This document shows, piece by piece, positions 46,307-58,805 of a stretch of DNA of 64,000 nucleotides; position 1 is the stretch's first letter, and every line of letters starts with the position of its first letter. The position numbers and the translations under genes were made by a program. Location: assembly GCA_015499995.1 (NCBI GenBank), contig JADNRV010000018.1, positions 186,001 to 250,000 of the forward strand. Direction: 5' to 3'. The DNA comes from Flammula alnicola. Lineage: Eukaryota; Basidiomycota; Agaricomycetes; Agaricales; Strophariaceae. Under the pieces are notes generated by a model. It had not been told where the DNA came from. It made no database searches and saw only the letters and a list, made by a program, of their open reading frames with translations.

Positions 46307-47308
46307 TAGAACGAGAGTAGTGTAGAATAGTAGTTTATGCTGAAATGAAAGGGTAAGACTATAAGAGGTTGGCCTGGAAAGTATAGGGGACTGCGGGCTT
46401 ACTACGATAAGACCAAGCTTCAAGGCGTTGTTGTGGTTGAAAGTAAAGAATTCAGGATGAGGCTGACGGTCCGCCGCGAATGTGGAAATACTCAGAAGCC
46501 ACGTGATCGTGCTGTCACGCATGAGTAATATGTTGTGACATGTCGTCACTGCACACTATCGTTTTCAATCGCCGCACCTCACCAAATTGGCCGGATACTG
46601 GTGTATGTTGCAAAATATTAGAAAATAATTAAAAATAAATCGAAAATCGAGAGAGAGAGAGGAGAGAGAGGAGAGAGACTGAGAACAGCCAGAAACTTCC
46701 ACCTTGGGGACTCACACCTGCTCGACATCAACGCCGTGCATGGATGCGGGCGCATCAACTCTCTTTGAACACAGAAAAGTGATATTGGCGAGCTGGTTCG
46801 TCCAGATACTCGCTTAGCGTGGGTGCTGCTGTGGTTCACAAGGTATTTTCTCACCGAATTTCCTGACATTTTGCCAATTTGGTCTACAGGGCCGCCTGGA
46901 TACTCGCTTAGATCATCTCGAAGGTGCGTCAATTGGACAGATTATCAACTTTACTGTAGATGCATTGAATCACAATCTAATCAAACTACTAGTCCCACGC
47001 AATGTTGCACTGCTTGTCTGGCAGGCGCCGATCAGGAACAAATAACTTGACTATGTCTCTGACTAGGTAGGTCAGTAGGCACCGTAGCATAGTACCAGTA
47101 GTACTCTGTATGTTTCTGGTAGACTTTCTTTCTATTTCTGTAGTAAGTATGCCATAGTTTCCGTAGCATTACACTCTACCATTCTACCATGTCTACAGAA
47201 CCTATGGAGTGTTACTCAAAGTTGACTCAAACCTTGCAATTGTGGTATCACAGCAGCAAAACGTCATTAAATTAATCAAGCCAAGGTTACATGTGTATAG
47301 ACAGTAAA
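46307..47308. other. Intergenic with a GA-rich microsatellite
   Basis: Promoter side of the H2C2-protein gene. A (GA)n-rich tract is at 46648-46678. The open frames at 46618-46932 and 46823-47050 have no support. Confidence 0.45.
46648..46678 (+). repeat. GA-rich microsatellite
   Basis: Imperfect run of GAGAGAGAGAGG units, about 31 nt long. Confidence 0.8.
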
Positions 47309-48290
47309 CTATAAGTGAATGAAATGAGTAACCGCCACCCCAGGCATGAGCGGCACATCCTTCATCAGCCTCTCGACCATGTTCATGCCTTCGTTGATCG
47401 CATGCTGGAGGTCGACGACGTTAGTGAATGACTCGGGCAACCCCCGAGTAAAAATTTTGAACCCATACCCCTCCCTGCGAAAACCTGTACCTGCGGCGGG
47501 TATGGGTACAGGTTCCATCAGCGGCAGAGGGGTCATGCTGTGCTTGAGAGGTGGGGTCGAGCCATGGAGGAGTTGCGGTCCTTGTTGATGAGTCGGGATC
47601 GCACAAGCTCTCGTGGCACCGCTCTCTGTGACTGCAGGGTTGCTGCTGCGCAGGGCATGCCTCATCCTTCACAGGTGGTGTGAAGTGGCTGAGGGGCAGC
47701 AGGGTGCTGGTCGCCAGGTACGTGGCCTCGCAGAGGCGGTACATGCGCACAGGGCCGGCCTCATCTTCGTCCTCATCCCGGTTGCAGATCACATATAGGG
47801 TGTTATTATTGATAGTATGTTTTGGCAGTGGGGCTGCTGCCAGGGGCTGTAGGGGTGGTATAATGTGGCGGGTGGCTGGGCGGCGATGCCGTCGCTCTTT
47901 TCTGACTCGGACAAGAGATCAGGGGCAGGACAGGGGCATAGGCTGAGGATAATGAGGACGCGGCATTGAACAGAGGTGAAGGCGAGGGCGTGCAGGTGGT
48001 AGTCGTGGGCAGAGGTGATGCAACGCGGGGCAGGGGACGGCGAACTTGCTCATCTCTGAAGTAGCAGTGCATGCTCCCGACGTTCCGACTTGTGCGGCTT
48101 TCAAACGTCATCTGTGAAAGCATGGCAGTTCAAAACCAGCACATAACGAAATGGACTGGTTTACTTACCTTGTCTGAAGTGCATGCTGCGTGCGCTTCCC
48201 GGCCCATCCATGCAATCTTGTTGCTTCTTTTTTACACAATGTCAGCCATAAATGGATGCTGAACAAGGGACCGAGGGAAACTCACAGGAT
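47309..48290 (-). pseudogene. Broken gene of unknown family
   Basis: Minus-strand pieces form a broken series. From the right, an exon-like piece near 48215-48174 gives AWMGREAHAACTSDK. It joins by a normal intron (GTAAGT...TTTCACAG) to MTFESRTSRNVGSMHCYF and a long Pro/Ser/Thr-rich run ending KTYY. The frame then stops (CAATAATAA). About 19 nt later a good frame resumes as VICNRDEDEDE, MYRLCEATYLATS and LLPLSHFTPP. It then shifts again to a frame with GLPESFTNVVDLQHAINEG and LMKDVPLMPG. Removing the roughly 19-nt stretch with the stops would restore the first junction. I do not know the family; a live gene with odd introns cannot be excluded. Confidence 0.45.
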
Positions 48291-49272
48291 ATGGATGGGG
48301 GCTATGTTCAAAAGTATGAACAAATATTAGCCATTTTGTAGAATAGAATAAAGAAGAATGAAAGAAGAGACGTGTCGTAGAAGAGAAGGGACGTCGTAGG
48401 CCAATGTCGTGTCTCATTGAGCCAGTGACGTTTGTTGGCTAGACTCGATTATGTAAGTTAGATTTCAAACTCAGTATCCGATATCCAGTATCCGCAACAT
48501 ATATGAGTAACGAGCCACCAAATTCACTTGACGCCCACATGCTCTCAGACTCTCAGGCTGCCACCTTCGAATCTCAAAGTCCACTGGAGTATTTTTCCGA
48601 CACCTGTCAACATATACTGGGTCTGTTTTTCTCCTTTGTGGAGCTTGTCGATTTTCAGTCGCGGTTTCCGTGTTAATGAAACGACCATCAAGATTCAAGT
48701 GTTCTACTAAAAGATCCTCATCTGATAAGCTATAAAAGTAAACTATTGCTGGCACTGGGATAGACTGGGCTCCGAATCCGAGACAATCGAAATTAGGAGC
48801 TAGGGATGTTGATTGTGGTTTCATCTTGTTTGAAGCATTGCATGTTTCTTTGCGTTCAATGGCCCTACGTCTGGGAAACTATTGATAGCAGGAAGCTGAC
48901 AACTGGCCGACAATGAGCCACCTCGTGTGCTCGTATAATCAGGACTTCCAGGGTGGTCTACTCTCATCTCGATCGATGCCGGATCTAACAGTCAGATAAA
49001 TAACCAGTGGTTACGATTCACTGGATTATAATGATAAGCTTCATATCGGGGATAACTAACAGTAGGTACATCAATCAAGGCCTCGTATGACACCAAAACA
49101 TACTGAACATAATAGGTACAATACCAGATCTGGATTAAGATCAAGATGTATATATCCAGAACCTGGGCAAGATAGAAAGAAAAAAAAGAGAAAAATAGGA
49201 AGAGAAGCCATCGAACATATATGAAGGGTCCGGAGGGTAGGAAGCGAGACTTGACCAAAAAGGATAAACAGG
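48291..49272. other. Intergenic, one unsupported frame
   Basis: The minus-strand frame at 48471-48824 (117 codons) has no recognisable motif and no clear splice partner. The 49000-49260 part is AT- and purine-rich and is the 3-prime flank of the H2A.Z gene. Confidence 0.45.
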
Positions 49273-49817
49273 TCACTGTTGCCCCTCGGGTTTCTTTGCA
49301 GCGCCCTTCATGTTGCTCGTCAGACTCTTGTGAATGAACGGCAGGACACCTCCTCCGGCGATCGTAGCTCGTACGAGAGTATCGAGTTCTTCGTCACCAC
49401 GGATCGCAAGTTGCAGATGGCGGGGCGTAATACGCTTCACGCGAAGATCCTTGGACGCATTTCCTACCCAACTGTCAATACCCACGTCGCACGACATCTA
49501 AAATTAACATACCGGCAAGTTCCAACACCTCCGCCGTCAGGTATTCAAGAATAGCGGTTGTGTACACGGCAGCCTTGGCGCCGATGCGTACGTTATGTTG
49601 GGTTCGTTGTTTCAGATAACGGTGGATACGACCAACAGGGAACTAGAATGACATTGAGCGACAGGCCCCACTTCAACAATGTGAAACCACGAACCTGCAG
49701 TCCGGCCCTCTGACTCCTCGTCTGAATTGTTCGCTGTTGGGCAGGTTGTGCCGCCCCTGCAGCCGGCGCGCCAGACTTGGACTTTCCACCACCACCGGAC
49801 TTTGCTGCGGGTGCCAT
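49273..49817 (-). CDS. Histone H2A variant H2A.Z
   Basis: Three exons (49817-49695, 49642-49513, 49463-49273) give 147 residues. The sequence shows a Gly/Lys/Ala-rich tail ([16 protein letters not shown]), [18 protein letters not shown], the [19 protein letters not shown] segment, [17 protein letters not shown], then [19 protein letters not shown] and [15 protein letters not shown]. The features [16 protein letters not shown] and [12 protein letters not shown] distinguish H2A.Z from canonical H2A. It replaces H2A in nucleosomes at promoters and boundaries. A nearer AG in intron 2 was rejected; the acceptor at GGGTAG keeps AGNASK intact. The gene diverges from the eIF2D gene across about 570 bp. 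Confidence 0.93.
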
Positions 49818-50385
49818 TTCGAAGAGTTTTATCACTAGCGTCGTTCAAAAGATGACGTGCGAGCAAGGAGAATGAGCCAGATGCGACAAAAAGAGACCAC
49901 GCGTTTTTCAAGCGGCAAGTACCTTGCGCTGCTCTGAAATTTTGATTTCGGATTCAGGTGGAGGCTCTGAGGCGCGTCATTGAGTACTGTTGGTTTCCCG
50001 AGAGGAAAAGCTGTGGCTCACCTGGAGCGAACGCGGAAGTGGCGGAGGTGGTGGTGGTTCCAAAGAAAGACCTATTGACGCGTATTTGGTAATTTCGCAC
50101 ATTCTTGCGTTCAACAAAGATCACGTGCTACGCGTCAGTCAAATTCTCTTGTCTCAGAATCTGATGTCTGCCTGTCTTCAATTAATTGTTGTTTGGACTA
50201 GCCGCAGAGACTTGGATGACTCTCTAAATGGCACAAATTTTTTCGAATAAAATGAGGTTGGGTGCGTTGTTGAATCGCGTAGAGGAGATCATCGAAGAGT
50301 CAGGAACGCGATCGCTTACAAATCAAGATGATCTAATCTCTGGCAGTGGTGTCGTCACAAGAAAGGCCCTTGATTCCAAACGACT
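49818..50385. other. Divergent promoter between H2A.Z and eIF2D
   Basis: About 570 bp shared by two housekeeping genes facing away from each other. GC-rich patches with GGCGGAGGTGGTGG near 50041. No gene is seen. Confidence 0.5.
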
Positions 50386-52549
50386 ATGTTCAAGAAACCT
50401 CTGAGCAATCTCAAAACATCGGCGCCCCTCAGAAGTTCAGACAGACGCAAGCTAAAACAGCGAGTTGTAACGGCATATGGACTCACATCTGAGGAGGGAG
50501 ATGCGTTAGTGCCAGATGGAATTTTATCCGTCAAGTTCAGCACACATGTCGACGAACCTGGTGTGCGCTATTTTTTCTCGAAGATCCGTCCAACGTTCTG
50601 AAGAAAAAATACAAAGGTTGCCTATATTGACCCTGATGGAGACCCTTTGTGGTTCACGATTGGCAAAGGTTCAGAAGACCTGATCCCAACGATCTACACG
50701 TTATGGAAGAAGGAAGGTTTACTCCCCTTCCTGTCTACACCGGCAGCAGTCATTCCAATCCTTGTCGGAGGGGCCGATCTGATGATACCAGGTGGTCAGT
50801 TACAATACTTTTCCATTTCTTCGAGAAAATGCTTGTTGGCCGAAATCTGACTTTTATTTACCCAAGCCAGTCATACACTGTCCACCTGCGCTGCGTGAAC
50901 TCCAGCTAGTCGCCATTCGGCAATATACCAGAAAAGACGACAAACCAGCTTTGTCTCCTCCAGTAGCGATAGGGCGGATGGCCCTTCCTAGCGATCAACT
51001 ACGCACCTCGGCCAAGGAGAAGGGAAAAGCGGTCCACATAGCTCACACTTGGAAGGACCATCTGTGGGATATGGGATCCAAGAAGGATATTCCTGAAGAC
51101 AGTTTTATAACCACGATCTCGTCAGAGGAGCCAGGACAAGACGGCAGAGACGGCAGTGAAACCGAAGAAAGGAACGATGCCGAAAGAGCCATTCCGCCTC
51201 CACCAAGCGAAAAGCCCCCTAGTCCCATCCCTGAACCGACAGATACAGCTCCAACTGTATCGTATTCCCCCGCTGAAGTGACCGAACTTTTGAATAAGGC
51301 CTTGTTGCAAGCTATATCAACCAATCTCAAATCACTGCCATCATCTTCCTTCCCGATCCCTGCTACCCAGCTGTACACGAATTATATCCTTCCTTCCAGA
51401 CCTGCATATCCGACTCTTATCCTTCTACCTGCTACCTGGGCAGATACGCCTCCAAGCAGTTCAGATGGCCCGCCTCATGTGGATACAGAAATCACCATCA
51501 AGACATCGAGTCACAAATCGCTGACAGCATTTTTGAAAGCAGCGGAAAAGCTCTCTTTGCTTACCCTAAAACCTCCACAGAAGCAGCAGCCGGATGTTCT
51601 CGTCACATCGATCAACGCTTCTCATACCAGTGTCGTTTCACATACTCCTTTTGTCATGGTAAAGGATCTGGAACTCAAGGCCGCCAAGAAGGCCGCGAGG
51701 GAAGGGGGGAAGGCGGATAAGGAGGTCGAAATAAAGGAGCTATGGAAACCTCATCAAGTCACCGTCGAGTTATTCGAGGGGTTAGGCGGAAAGTAAGTGA
51801 TTATGGCCTCCTTCCCCGTGGAAGACCGCTGACCACCTTTAACGCAGCAAGAACGAGCTGTACACGGGCGTTCAGATTCGGTCTCTGGTAAACTCATACA
51901 TAACGGCTCATCACCTCGTCAATCCCAATGAACAGGCGTACATCAACTTGGATGACCTGTTATACTCTTGCGCCGCTGCCAAGTCGAAAGGAAAAGCTAA
52001 GAATAAGGATCCAGAGCCAGAACCTGCAATGTCAAGATTCATGAAGCGAGATGAACTGACGAAGAATATAGTCGGGAAAATGCAGAGCTGGTACGAAATT
52101 GGGGTGGAAGGAAAGGACCCTGTCACAAAGTGAGAATTGGAGTCGCGCGTCTCGTCGCTTCATCTGATAATGAATCACAATTTTCAGGAAAGGCAGTGTG
52201 GCCCCAATCCAAGTCGTCATCAAAATCCGACAGGGGCGTAAAGCGTCCACCTTGATATCAGGCTTCGAACCCTTCCTTGTCGTCGACGCAGAAGAGATGG
52301 CGGAAGATCTGAGAAAGGCTTGTGCCGGTGCTACCTCGGGTGCGTTTTACCTGCCCATTACAATTCGAGCACAATGCAGAAGTCTGACCGAATTTCCCCC
52401 CAGTGTCGCCGATACCTGGAAAACCTGCAGGTTCAGGGCTCGAAGTCCTGGTACAAGGAAAGCAGTCGAGCGCTGTTTTGGATTATTTAACGGCGAAAGG
52501 TATTCCGAAGAAATGGATCCAGATTTCCGATTTGTCGGGGAAGAAATGA
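50386..52549 (+). CDS. Translation initiation factor eIF2D (ligatin/Tma64-like)
   Basis: Six exons (50386-50562, 50617-50794, 50871-51792, 51848-52129, 52188-52339, 52404-52549) give 618 residues. The N-terminus (MFKKPLSNLKTSAPLRSSD) and the following PUA-type region (DGDPLWFTIG, PTIYTLW, LVGGADLMIPGV) match the eIF2D/MCT-1 start. After an acidic Pro/Ser-rich linker, a SWIB/MDM2-like region and the C-terminal SUI1 domain follow (IQVVIKIRQGRKASTLISGFEPF, then IPKKWIQISDLSGKKK). eIF2D places or removes initiator and other tRNAs at the ribosomal P site and helps recycle 40S subunits. Donors in exons 1 and 2 were chosen to keep GVAYIDPDG and MIPGVIHC in frame. A cytosolic housekeeping protein. 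Confidence 0.88.
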
Positions 52550-53009
52550 AAGTCCACGAAGATCTCTTTTCTTGTATACATAGTAAGAAAATAACAATTG
52601 TAACGCAGAGACAGACTTTACTTGGAGAACCCTGGAATGTACCATTGATAAGATCTGCCAGAAAGATGATCATCTTGTTGACCGACTTCCTCGTGAATGT
52701 CGGACGCGCCAATCTAATTTGCTGTGTCGATTCATGATTGATGGTCAGAAACGCGGTTACTTGCACCGTGATAATTCGAGAGGCTAAACAGACATTTATT
52801 GGATTATTGCTAGTCAATAGGACATCGTGAATGAGTGTACTTCTAGTGTCACTGTTAATTATTAACGAACTTGGACGCGTTCAAAGCTGTTCAAAAGATT
52901 GCCGGAAGACATGTCACGTGATACATATGCGGTAAATTTCAAGTCGCAAGTCGCAAATTGAAATTGAATCAAAGCGTTTAGAGACACTCAATATTAGCCA
53001 TTACACTCC
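52550..53009. other. Intergenic, eIF2D 3-prime flank and DIM1 promoter
   Basis: No supported gene. The minus frame at 52347-52817 runs over the last eIF2D exons and has no motif. Confidence 0.5.
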
Positions 53010-54355
<1,346 letters not shown>

Positions 54356-54665
54356 CGCTGTTTTGATATAGGCATCTCTGCTCTCGATGCTTTTTTTACG
54401 TTGGGCCCAAGTTGAGCCCGTCATTTACGTTATCGTGTCTATACGACACGTTTTATCGAGCGGCGACCTGGAATACGGTCGAGTCATGGTCGAGTGGGGG
54501 ACATTTATCTTTTTTAGCTTCCCCTTTCCCCCTGATGCTTATCGATCATCGATGCATGTCAAAATTTATTGTCCATTGTCCTAGGCTCTATACTCGAGGG
54601 GGTATGGTGTATGTAAGATATAGTCTAATTAATGTTCATTCATGTTCCTGTTTTGAGGCTCGATC
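54356..54665. other. Convergent 3-prime spacer
   Basis: Lies between the stops of DIM1 (+) and the Bbc1-like gene (-). T-rich; nothing else is seen. Confidence 0.5.
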
Positions 54666-56607
54666 TCATAATTGCTGTAATCCACGAAGCCCCTCCGGAG
54701 GCACCGCGGTTATATCTGGCACTCCTAAGTAAACATCCATGCTAATAGGCCGGTATATCCACATCTCGCCCTCTTCGAAGCAGCTCAAGTCGTATTCTTT
54801 CCTCGCAGGCAGCTGCCCAACACTCTGCTCCACCACGACAATAACCCCAAGATCCGCGGGGCTCATGCTCGCCCCGTCCTTTGGCGTAAACGAAGGCACG
54901 CAATCGCTGACGATGATAGATGTGTGGTCTGGGTCGCCCAGGGTGGAATAGCCGCCAGCACGGGCACCCCTCCCCCCTATTCTGACCTTCCTCCATTCTG
55001 CTATATCCCCTCTCCTGATGCGATCATCACCTCCTCGCCAGCGTCCAACCATCTCACGGCCACCATTGCTCGCCTTGCCTTCGTAGATAAGATGCCCGTG
55101 GGTTCGGCTAATGCTGGGAACCGGTTTGGGAATGTAATCGTAGTGTGCAAAGTATTTGAGGCCTTCATTAGCCAGATCCCAACATTCTCCTCGTGCGCAG
55201 TATTGGCCGGAACCCAGGAAAGACTCGGCGAACAGGGCTATAGTTTCCCCGTACGTCTCGTGAGCGTCGACGAGTTCCTGACGTTCTAGTGCCCCTGGAG
55301 GAGGGAGGTAAACCGCACTCCGTTTGACCGTACTTTGGTCTTCGGGATTCGTAGTTTTGAAATCGGCAGTACCCCAGAAGATACTGAGATCTGAAAATAT
55401 AATGCCAATGTACACTGTTTTATTTGACCCTACTGATCTCCAAGAAGTGGTGTATGTAAGCTTGGTGTTGCCAACAAGCGGAGGGGGGATAGATGGGCCA
55501 CTAGTGGAATTATACCAAGCTGTAGGCCAACGTGTCGTTGGTGCGAAATAATGAGCAAGATCAAGAGCCGCCGATCCATATTTCGTGGCAGGTGGGTGGG
55601 AAAGGGTAAATGCAGTAGATTGATCTGCTAACGCGTACAGAATGCATGTAGATCGAGTGTCATAAATCTCGTGCTAGACAGGAAACGATAACGGACTGAA
55701 TCACGCACTGCCAACTTGAGAGTGGATCCATGCTGTTGGCTTACTCTACGATTAAATTAGGCCATTCCGACAAAAGTGAGAGATTGATTCAAGATAATAT
55801 CAGGTTAAGATACTCACAGCTGCCCGTAGGGGGGAAGGAGCGTGTGACAGCTGAACAGAGCCCCCTAATGTTCCCGGGTCGCCGGTTTTAACACTTGTCG
55901 GCGGTGTGAAGTTGGCAAAAAATTCGTCCAGCCAACTGAAAAACACTTGTTTATCTTCCGGGGAAAGATTTGCCCAGTCGACCTTATCGGATTCCGGTGG
56001 TGCTGCTGGTGCTCCTCGGTGTGAACGGATATTCGGACGTGTAGATCGGACTATGGGAGGTGGTCCGCCACTTGCAGATGGCGGTGGGCCAGGTGGCGGT
56101 GTGTGTTGCGACGACGAGCGGGGAGGGGGCGGAGGCGGAGCAGCTGGTTGGCCTCGCGGTGGTGGGGGTGGCGGAGTACCAGCGCTTGAGCTACGAGAAG
56201 GCAACGGAGGCGCAGGTGACACTGAACTATTTCGACTAGCAGAAGATAAAGCTGACGAGGAAGTCCGACTTGGTGGTGGCAGTAAGGGCGGCAAAGCTGT
56301 CGGCTTCGTATTGCGGTTAACCAAACTTCGGGGTGGCGGTGGAGGTGGTGCAGGTGCTCCACTATATGGATCCCAATTGGTCTTCTTCATAGGCACGCTA
56401 AATAAGATAATGTCAATCAGTGAAATGGACTTGTAAATTAAAGGGATAGGAACATACCTGGTATGGTGGTCTCGCATATTGGTCAGCTTCTCTTTGCCAG
56501 AAGAGGCAGCTCCAGCCGCTTTGGCTTTCAAATCTGCAACTGCAAAAAAGAAAACATGAGCAAGCTGTTTGGAATGTAAAATGGGTTATAGCTTTACATG
56601 AGGGCAT
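54666..56607 (-). CDS. Bbc1/Aim3-like cortical actin-patch protein
   Basis: Minus strand, about six exons. The start at 56607 gives MPSF, joined across an intron (GTAAAG...TTTGCAG) to ADLKAKAAGAASSGKEKL. After another intron comes KKTNWDPYSGAPAPPPPPP and a long poly-proline/serine region with many PPPPPR units. Next is VDWANLSPEDKQVFFSWLDEFF. Short exons with KYGSAALDLAHYF follow and lead to the large last exon. This last part holds GECWDLANEG, THGHLIYEG and DHTSIIVSDC, a Cys/His/Asp arrangement like the cysteine-proteinase-fold end shared by fungal Bbc1 and Aim3. Bbc1 restrains Arp2/3-driven actin assembly at endocytic sites in yeast. The small middle exons (55460-55800) are my least certain splices. 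No SH3 domain was seen, which differs from yeast Bbc1. Confidence 0.75.
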
Positions 56608-57159
56608 AAGTACCAATCGACGACTTGTTGAAGGTGTTTCAAGGGTTTCGACAAATGCTGTAGAACAACTATTCGTCTGGATCGATCAACACTGTAGCGG
56701 CGCAAGATCAGTACGACCAAGTTCAATAACAATGGAACAATAGTATAGACGCAGTCTAGCTCTGCGATTTAATGGCTATCAGCGAGATCGAGCGAGGAGA
56801 TGTATGGTAGTCTTGTGAAGTAGAAAGAAGGAGTCGGATACTGTGTGTATGTGTTTCAAGCAAGATCGAACAACAGAGCATAACAAGCTGGCGCAAATTC
56901 CACGTGCACTGCTCGAGTTCTGCTCCGGGGAACCGGCGCAGCCTTCGCCAATCGCCAATGAACTTCATTAATATTTGGACTTCGGCGAAGACAAGAAAAG
57001 GAGGAAAGGCTATGGAATTCATGCTTGACGCCACCTCATACTCGAAAATTTGCTGCATCTGTGCCACAGGAGGTTGAAATATTCAGCCCCCCTCGCGATC
57101 GGGCTCGCCGATATCAGCGCTTGCACACGACGACGAAATCTTCTCGTAAAGGTAAGTAC
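56608..57159. other. Promoter side of the Bbc1-like gene and possible exon before the MITE
   Basis: A plus-strand frame runs without stop to a good donor at AAAG/GTAAGTAC (57151-57152), passing through FAASVPQEVEIFSPPRDR. After the MITE, an acceptor (TTTTCAG, 57943-57949) leads to RDINNTPRVECLWQPY and IALVGLRRLP before a stop. This could be a small two-exon gene with the MITE inside its intron. I do not recognise it, and the start codon is unclear. Confidence 0.3.
57152..57159 (+). repeat. Target-site duplication, left copy, overlapping a splice-donor-like site
   Basis: GTAAGTAC, preceded by AAAG, is a strong 5-prime splice-site sequence. It is exactly repeated at 57891-57898. Confidence 0.8.
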
Positions 57160-57890
57160 TAGTGTTGTCCCCGGAGCGAGGTGGCCTCGAGGTACACTTC
57201 GCCTCGCCTCGAAAATGGACCACCTCGGACCACCTCGTTGACAACGAGTTGGTTCGAGGCCACTTCGACGAGGTGACACGAGGTGCATCAAATCAGACAC
57301 GTGATGCTGCTGGGCGTCCAAGCTTTGCGTACGCTCGCAACGCTCTATGCTCTCTCCCTTCATTTTCGCCATTATTTTGAATGCGATACATGAAGAAGTA
57401 ATATAAAAATAATATTCTCATATTTTCTTCTTTTTGGAGCAGAACACCCCCACGCCGTTTCATGTAAAGCATGAAATGCCGCCTAGTGAAAGGCCATTAG
57501 GTAGAAAATCTCACCAGTATGGGTCGACATGTGTTCAGATATCTTGGAAACTGGTTCCTGTATATTATAAGTAGCAAATTTCGAAATGTATAGAGGCACA
57601 CTTTTTTCCTTGTGGATAGCTTCAACAAATGATTTCTACGGCAAATGTAGCATGTTTATCAGGGTTTATCATATCTAATCGCTTTGGGTCGCGTGCCTGT
57701 CGGGGTCAGTTCAAATCAGACCAGTTTCTCAGCCCGATTTTTCTGATCATCTCATTGGTTGAAGCTTTGATGGCGGGGAACACCGACCTCGTCGAGGTGC
57801 CTCGAGGTGCACTTCGTTTCACCTCGTTCTCGTCGAGTTGGTTCGAAGTGTCACCTCGCCTCGCCTCACCTCACCTCGGGGACAACACTA
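57160..57890. mobile_element. Non-autonomous hAT-like element (MITE), 731 bp
   Basis: Terminal inverted repeats of at least 14 bp, TAGTGTTGTCCCCG at 57160-57173 and its reverse complement ending at 57890. The element is flanked by an exact 8-bp duplication GTAAGTAC (57152-57159 and 57891-57898). An 8-bp target duplication with a TAG-start terminus is typical of hAT elements. Subterminal regions on both sides carry many copies of ACCTCG/CGAGGTG, as expected for transposase-binding repeats. No transposase frame is present, so it would need a helper elsewhere. Confidence 0.85.
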
Positions 57891-57898
57891 GTAAGTAC
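57891..57898 (+). repeat. Target-site duplication, right copy
   Basis: GTAAGTAC directly after the right terminus of the element. Confidence 0.8.
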
Positions 57899-58415
57899 TC
57901 TACATATGAATCAGAGTGTACGGCAGAGTCGCTTCAAAAATTTTCAGCGGGATATCAATAACACACCCAGGGTTGAGTGCTTGTGGCAACCGTATACGGA
58001 CACAAAAATAGCGCTCGTAGGCCTCCGTAGGCTCCCGTAGCACATTTACCGAGATGTCGGGATCGTCGCTCTCGAAGTGGCATCGGGCGCTACCTCGCTC
58101 GGCTGCGGAATTTTTTTATCATGGGCCAAGTAGCAATGATCATTCAAGTGATGGTGCACTAGAAGCCATGTGAAAAGCAAGGTAGATAGAATAACTATGA
58201 GACAGCAAAACTAGACAATGTGATATAGCTACATAGGGTGATGAGGTAGATTAATGGTGGAAATATTGTAGATAGGCAATGCACGATATGCGACGAAAGC
58301 AAGGAAAGTTGTAGAAAGTCACGACACCGCGAACCAGCTGAATTATTACTCGTAGAGCACACCCTCGATACCCGGGAGATGAACGGACATGCATATGTGA
58401 TGATGGCGCGAGCGA
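57899..58415. other. Region right of the MITE
   Basis: Holds the possible second exon described for 56608-57159 (57950 to about 58040) and a further open plus frame (SSLSKWHRALPRSAAEFF) without a clear splice link. The right part is the 3-prime flank of the small Cys-rich gene. Confidence 0.35.
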
Positions 58416-58805
58416 CTAGCGTGAGATGCGCTGACATTCGGGGAATGGAATCTGGAACATATTTTGAATGCGTCGGTCTTCTATGACGACCTGCACATGG
58501 CCATGTCAGATAGTGCTTGAGGGCATTGTTGAAAGAAACTCACCTCGGGACAACCACAATTGTTGGCAGTCTTGTGCTTGTGAGCACGACTGGTCTTGCA
58601 AATATCAGAACCGCAATCCATAGTTTCTCCTGTATAATACCGGCCGTGGAAGTGCTAGAGCCACACGATGAGAACGCAGAAATGCGTGAGGTCCGGCGTT
58701 GGACATACCCCACAGCCCCTATAGAAGTCGCCAATTCTGAGAGGAGGGTGTCAGAAAGGCGAATCATGGATGAAGGGAGAGTACTCACATTTCGTGCTTG
58801 CACAT
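58416..58805 (-). CDS. Small cysteine/histidine-rich protein in four short exons
   Basis: Exons 58805-58789 (17 nt), 58736-58709 (28 nt), 58654-58544 (111 nt) and 58490-58416 (75 nt) give 76 residues. All introns are GT-AG. The spliced protein reads MCKHEIIGDFYRGCGHFH, GRYYTGETMDCGSDICKTS, RAHKHKTANNCGCPE, VVIEDRRIQNMFQIPFPEC and QRISR in order. Cysteines lie at C-x(12)-C, then DCGSDIC, then NCGC, with histidines between them. This suggests zinc or other metal binding, as in the many small C/H-rich proteins of mushrooms. No signal peptide. The reading is supported because the four exons fit phase by phase and the protein has an even, natural composition. Most of it sits in exons shorter than a usual open-frame cut-off. 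Function unknown. Confidence 0.75.

Noticed and set aside
55906..56436. 176-codon Gly-rich frame on the plus strand
   Set aside because: Antisense of the proline-rich exon of the Bbc1-like gene; Pro codons read as Gly on the other strand.
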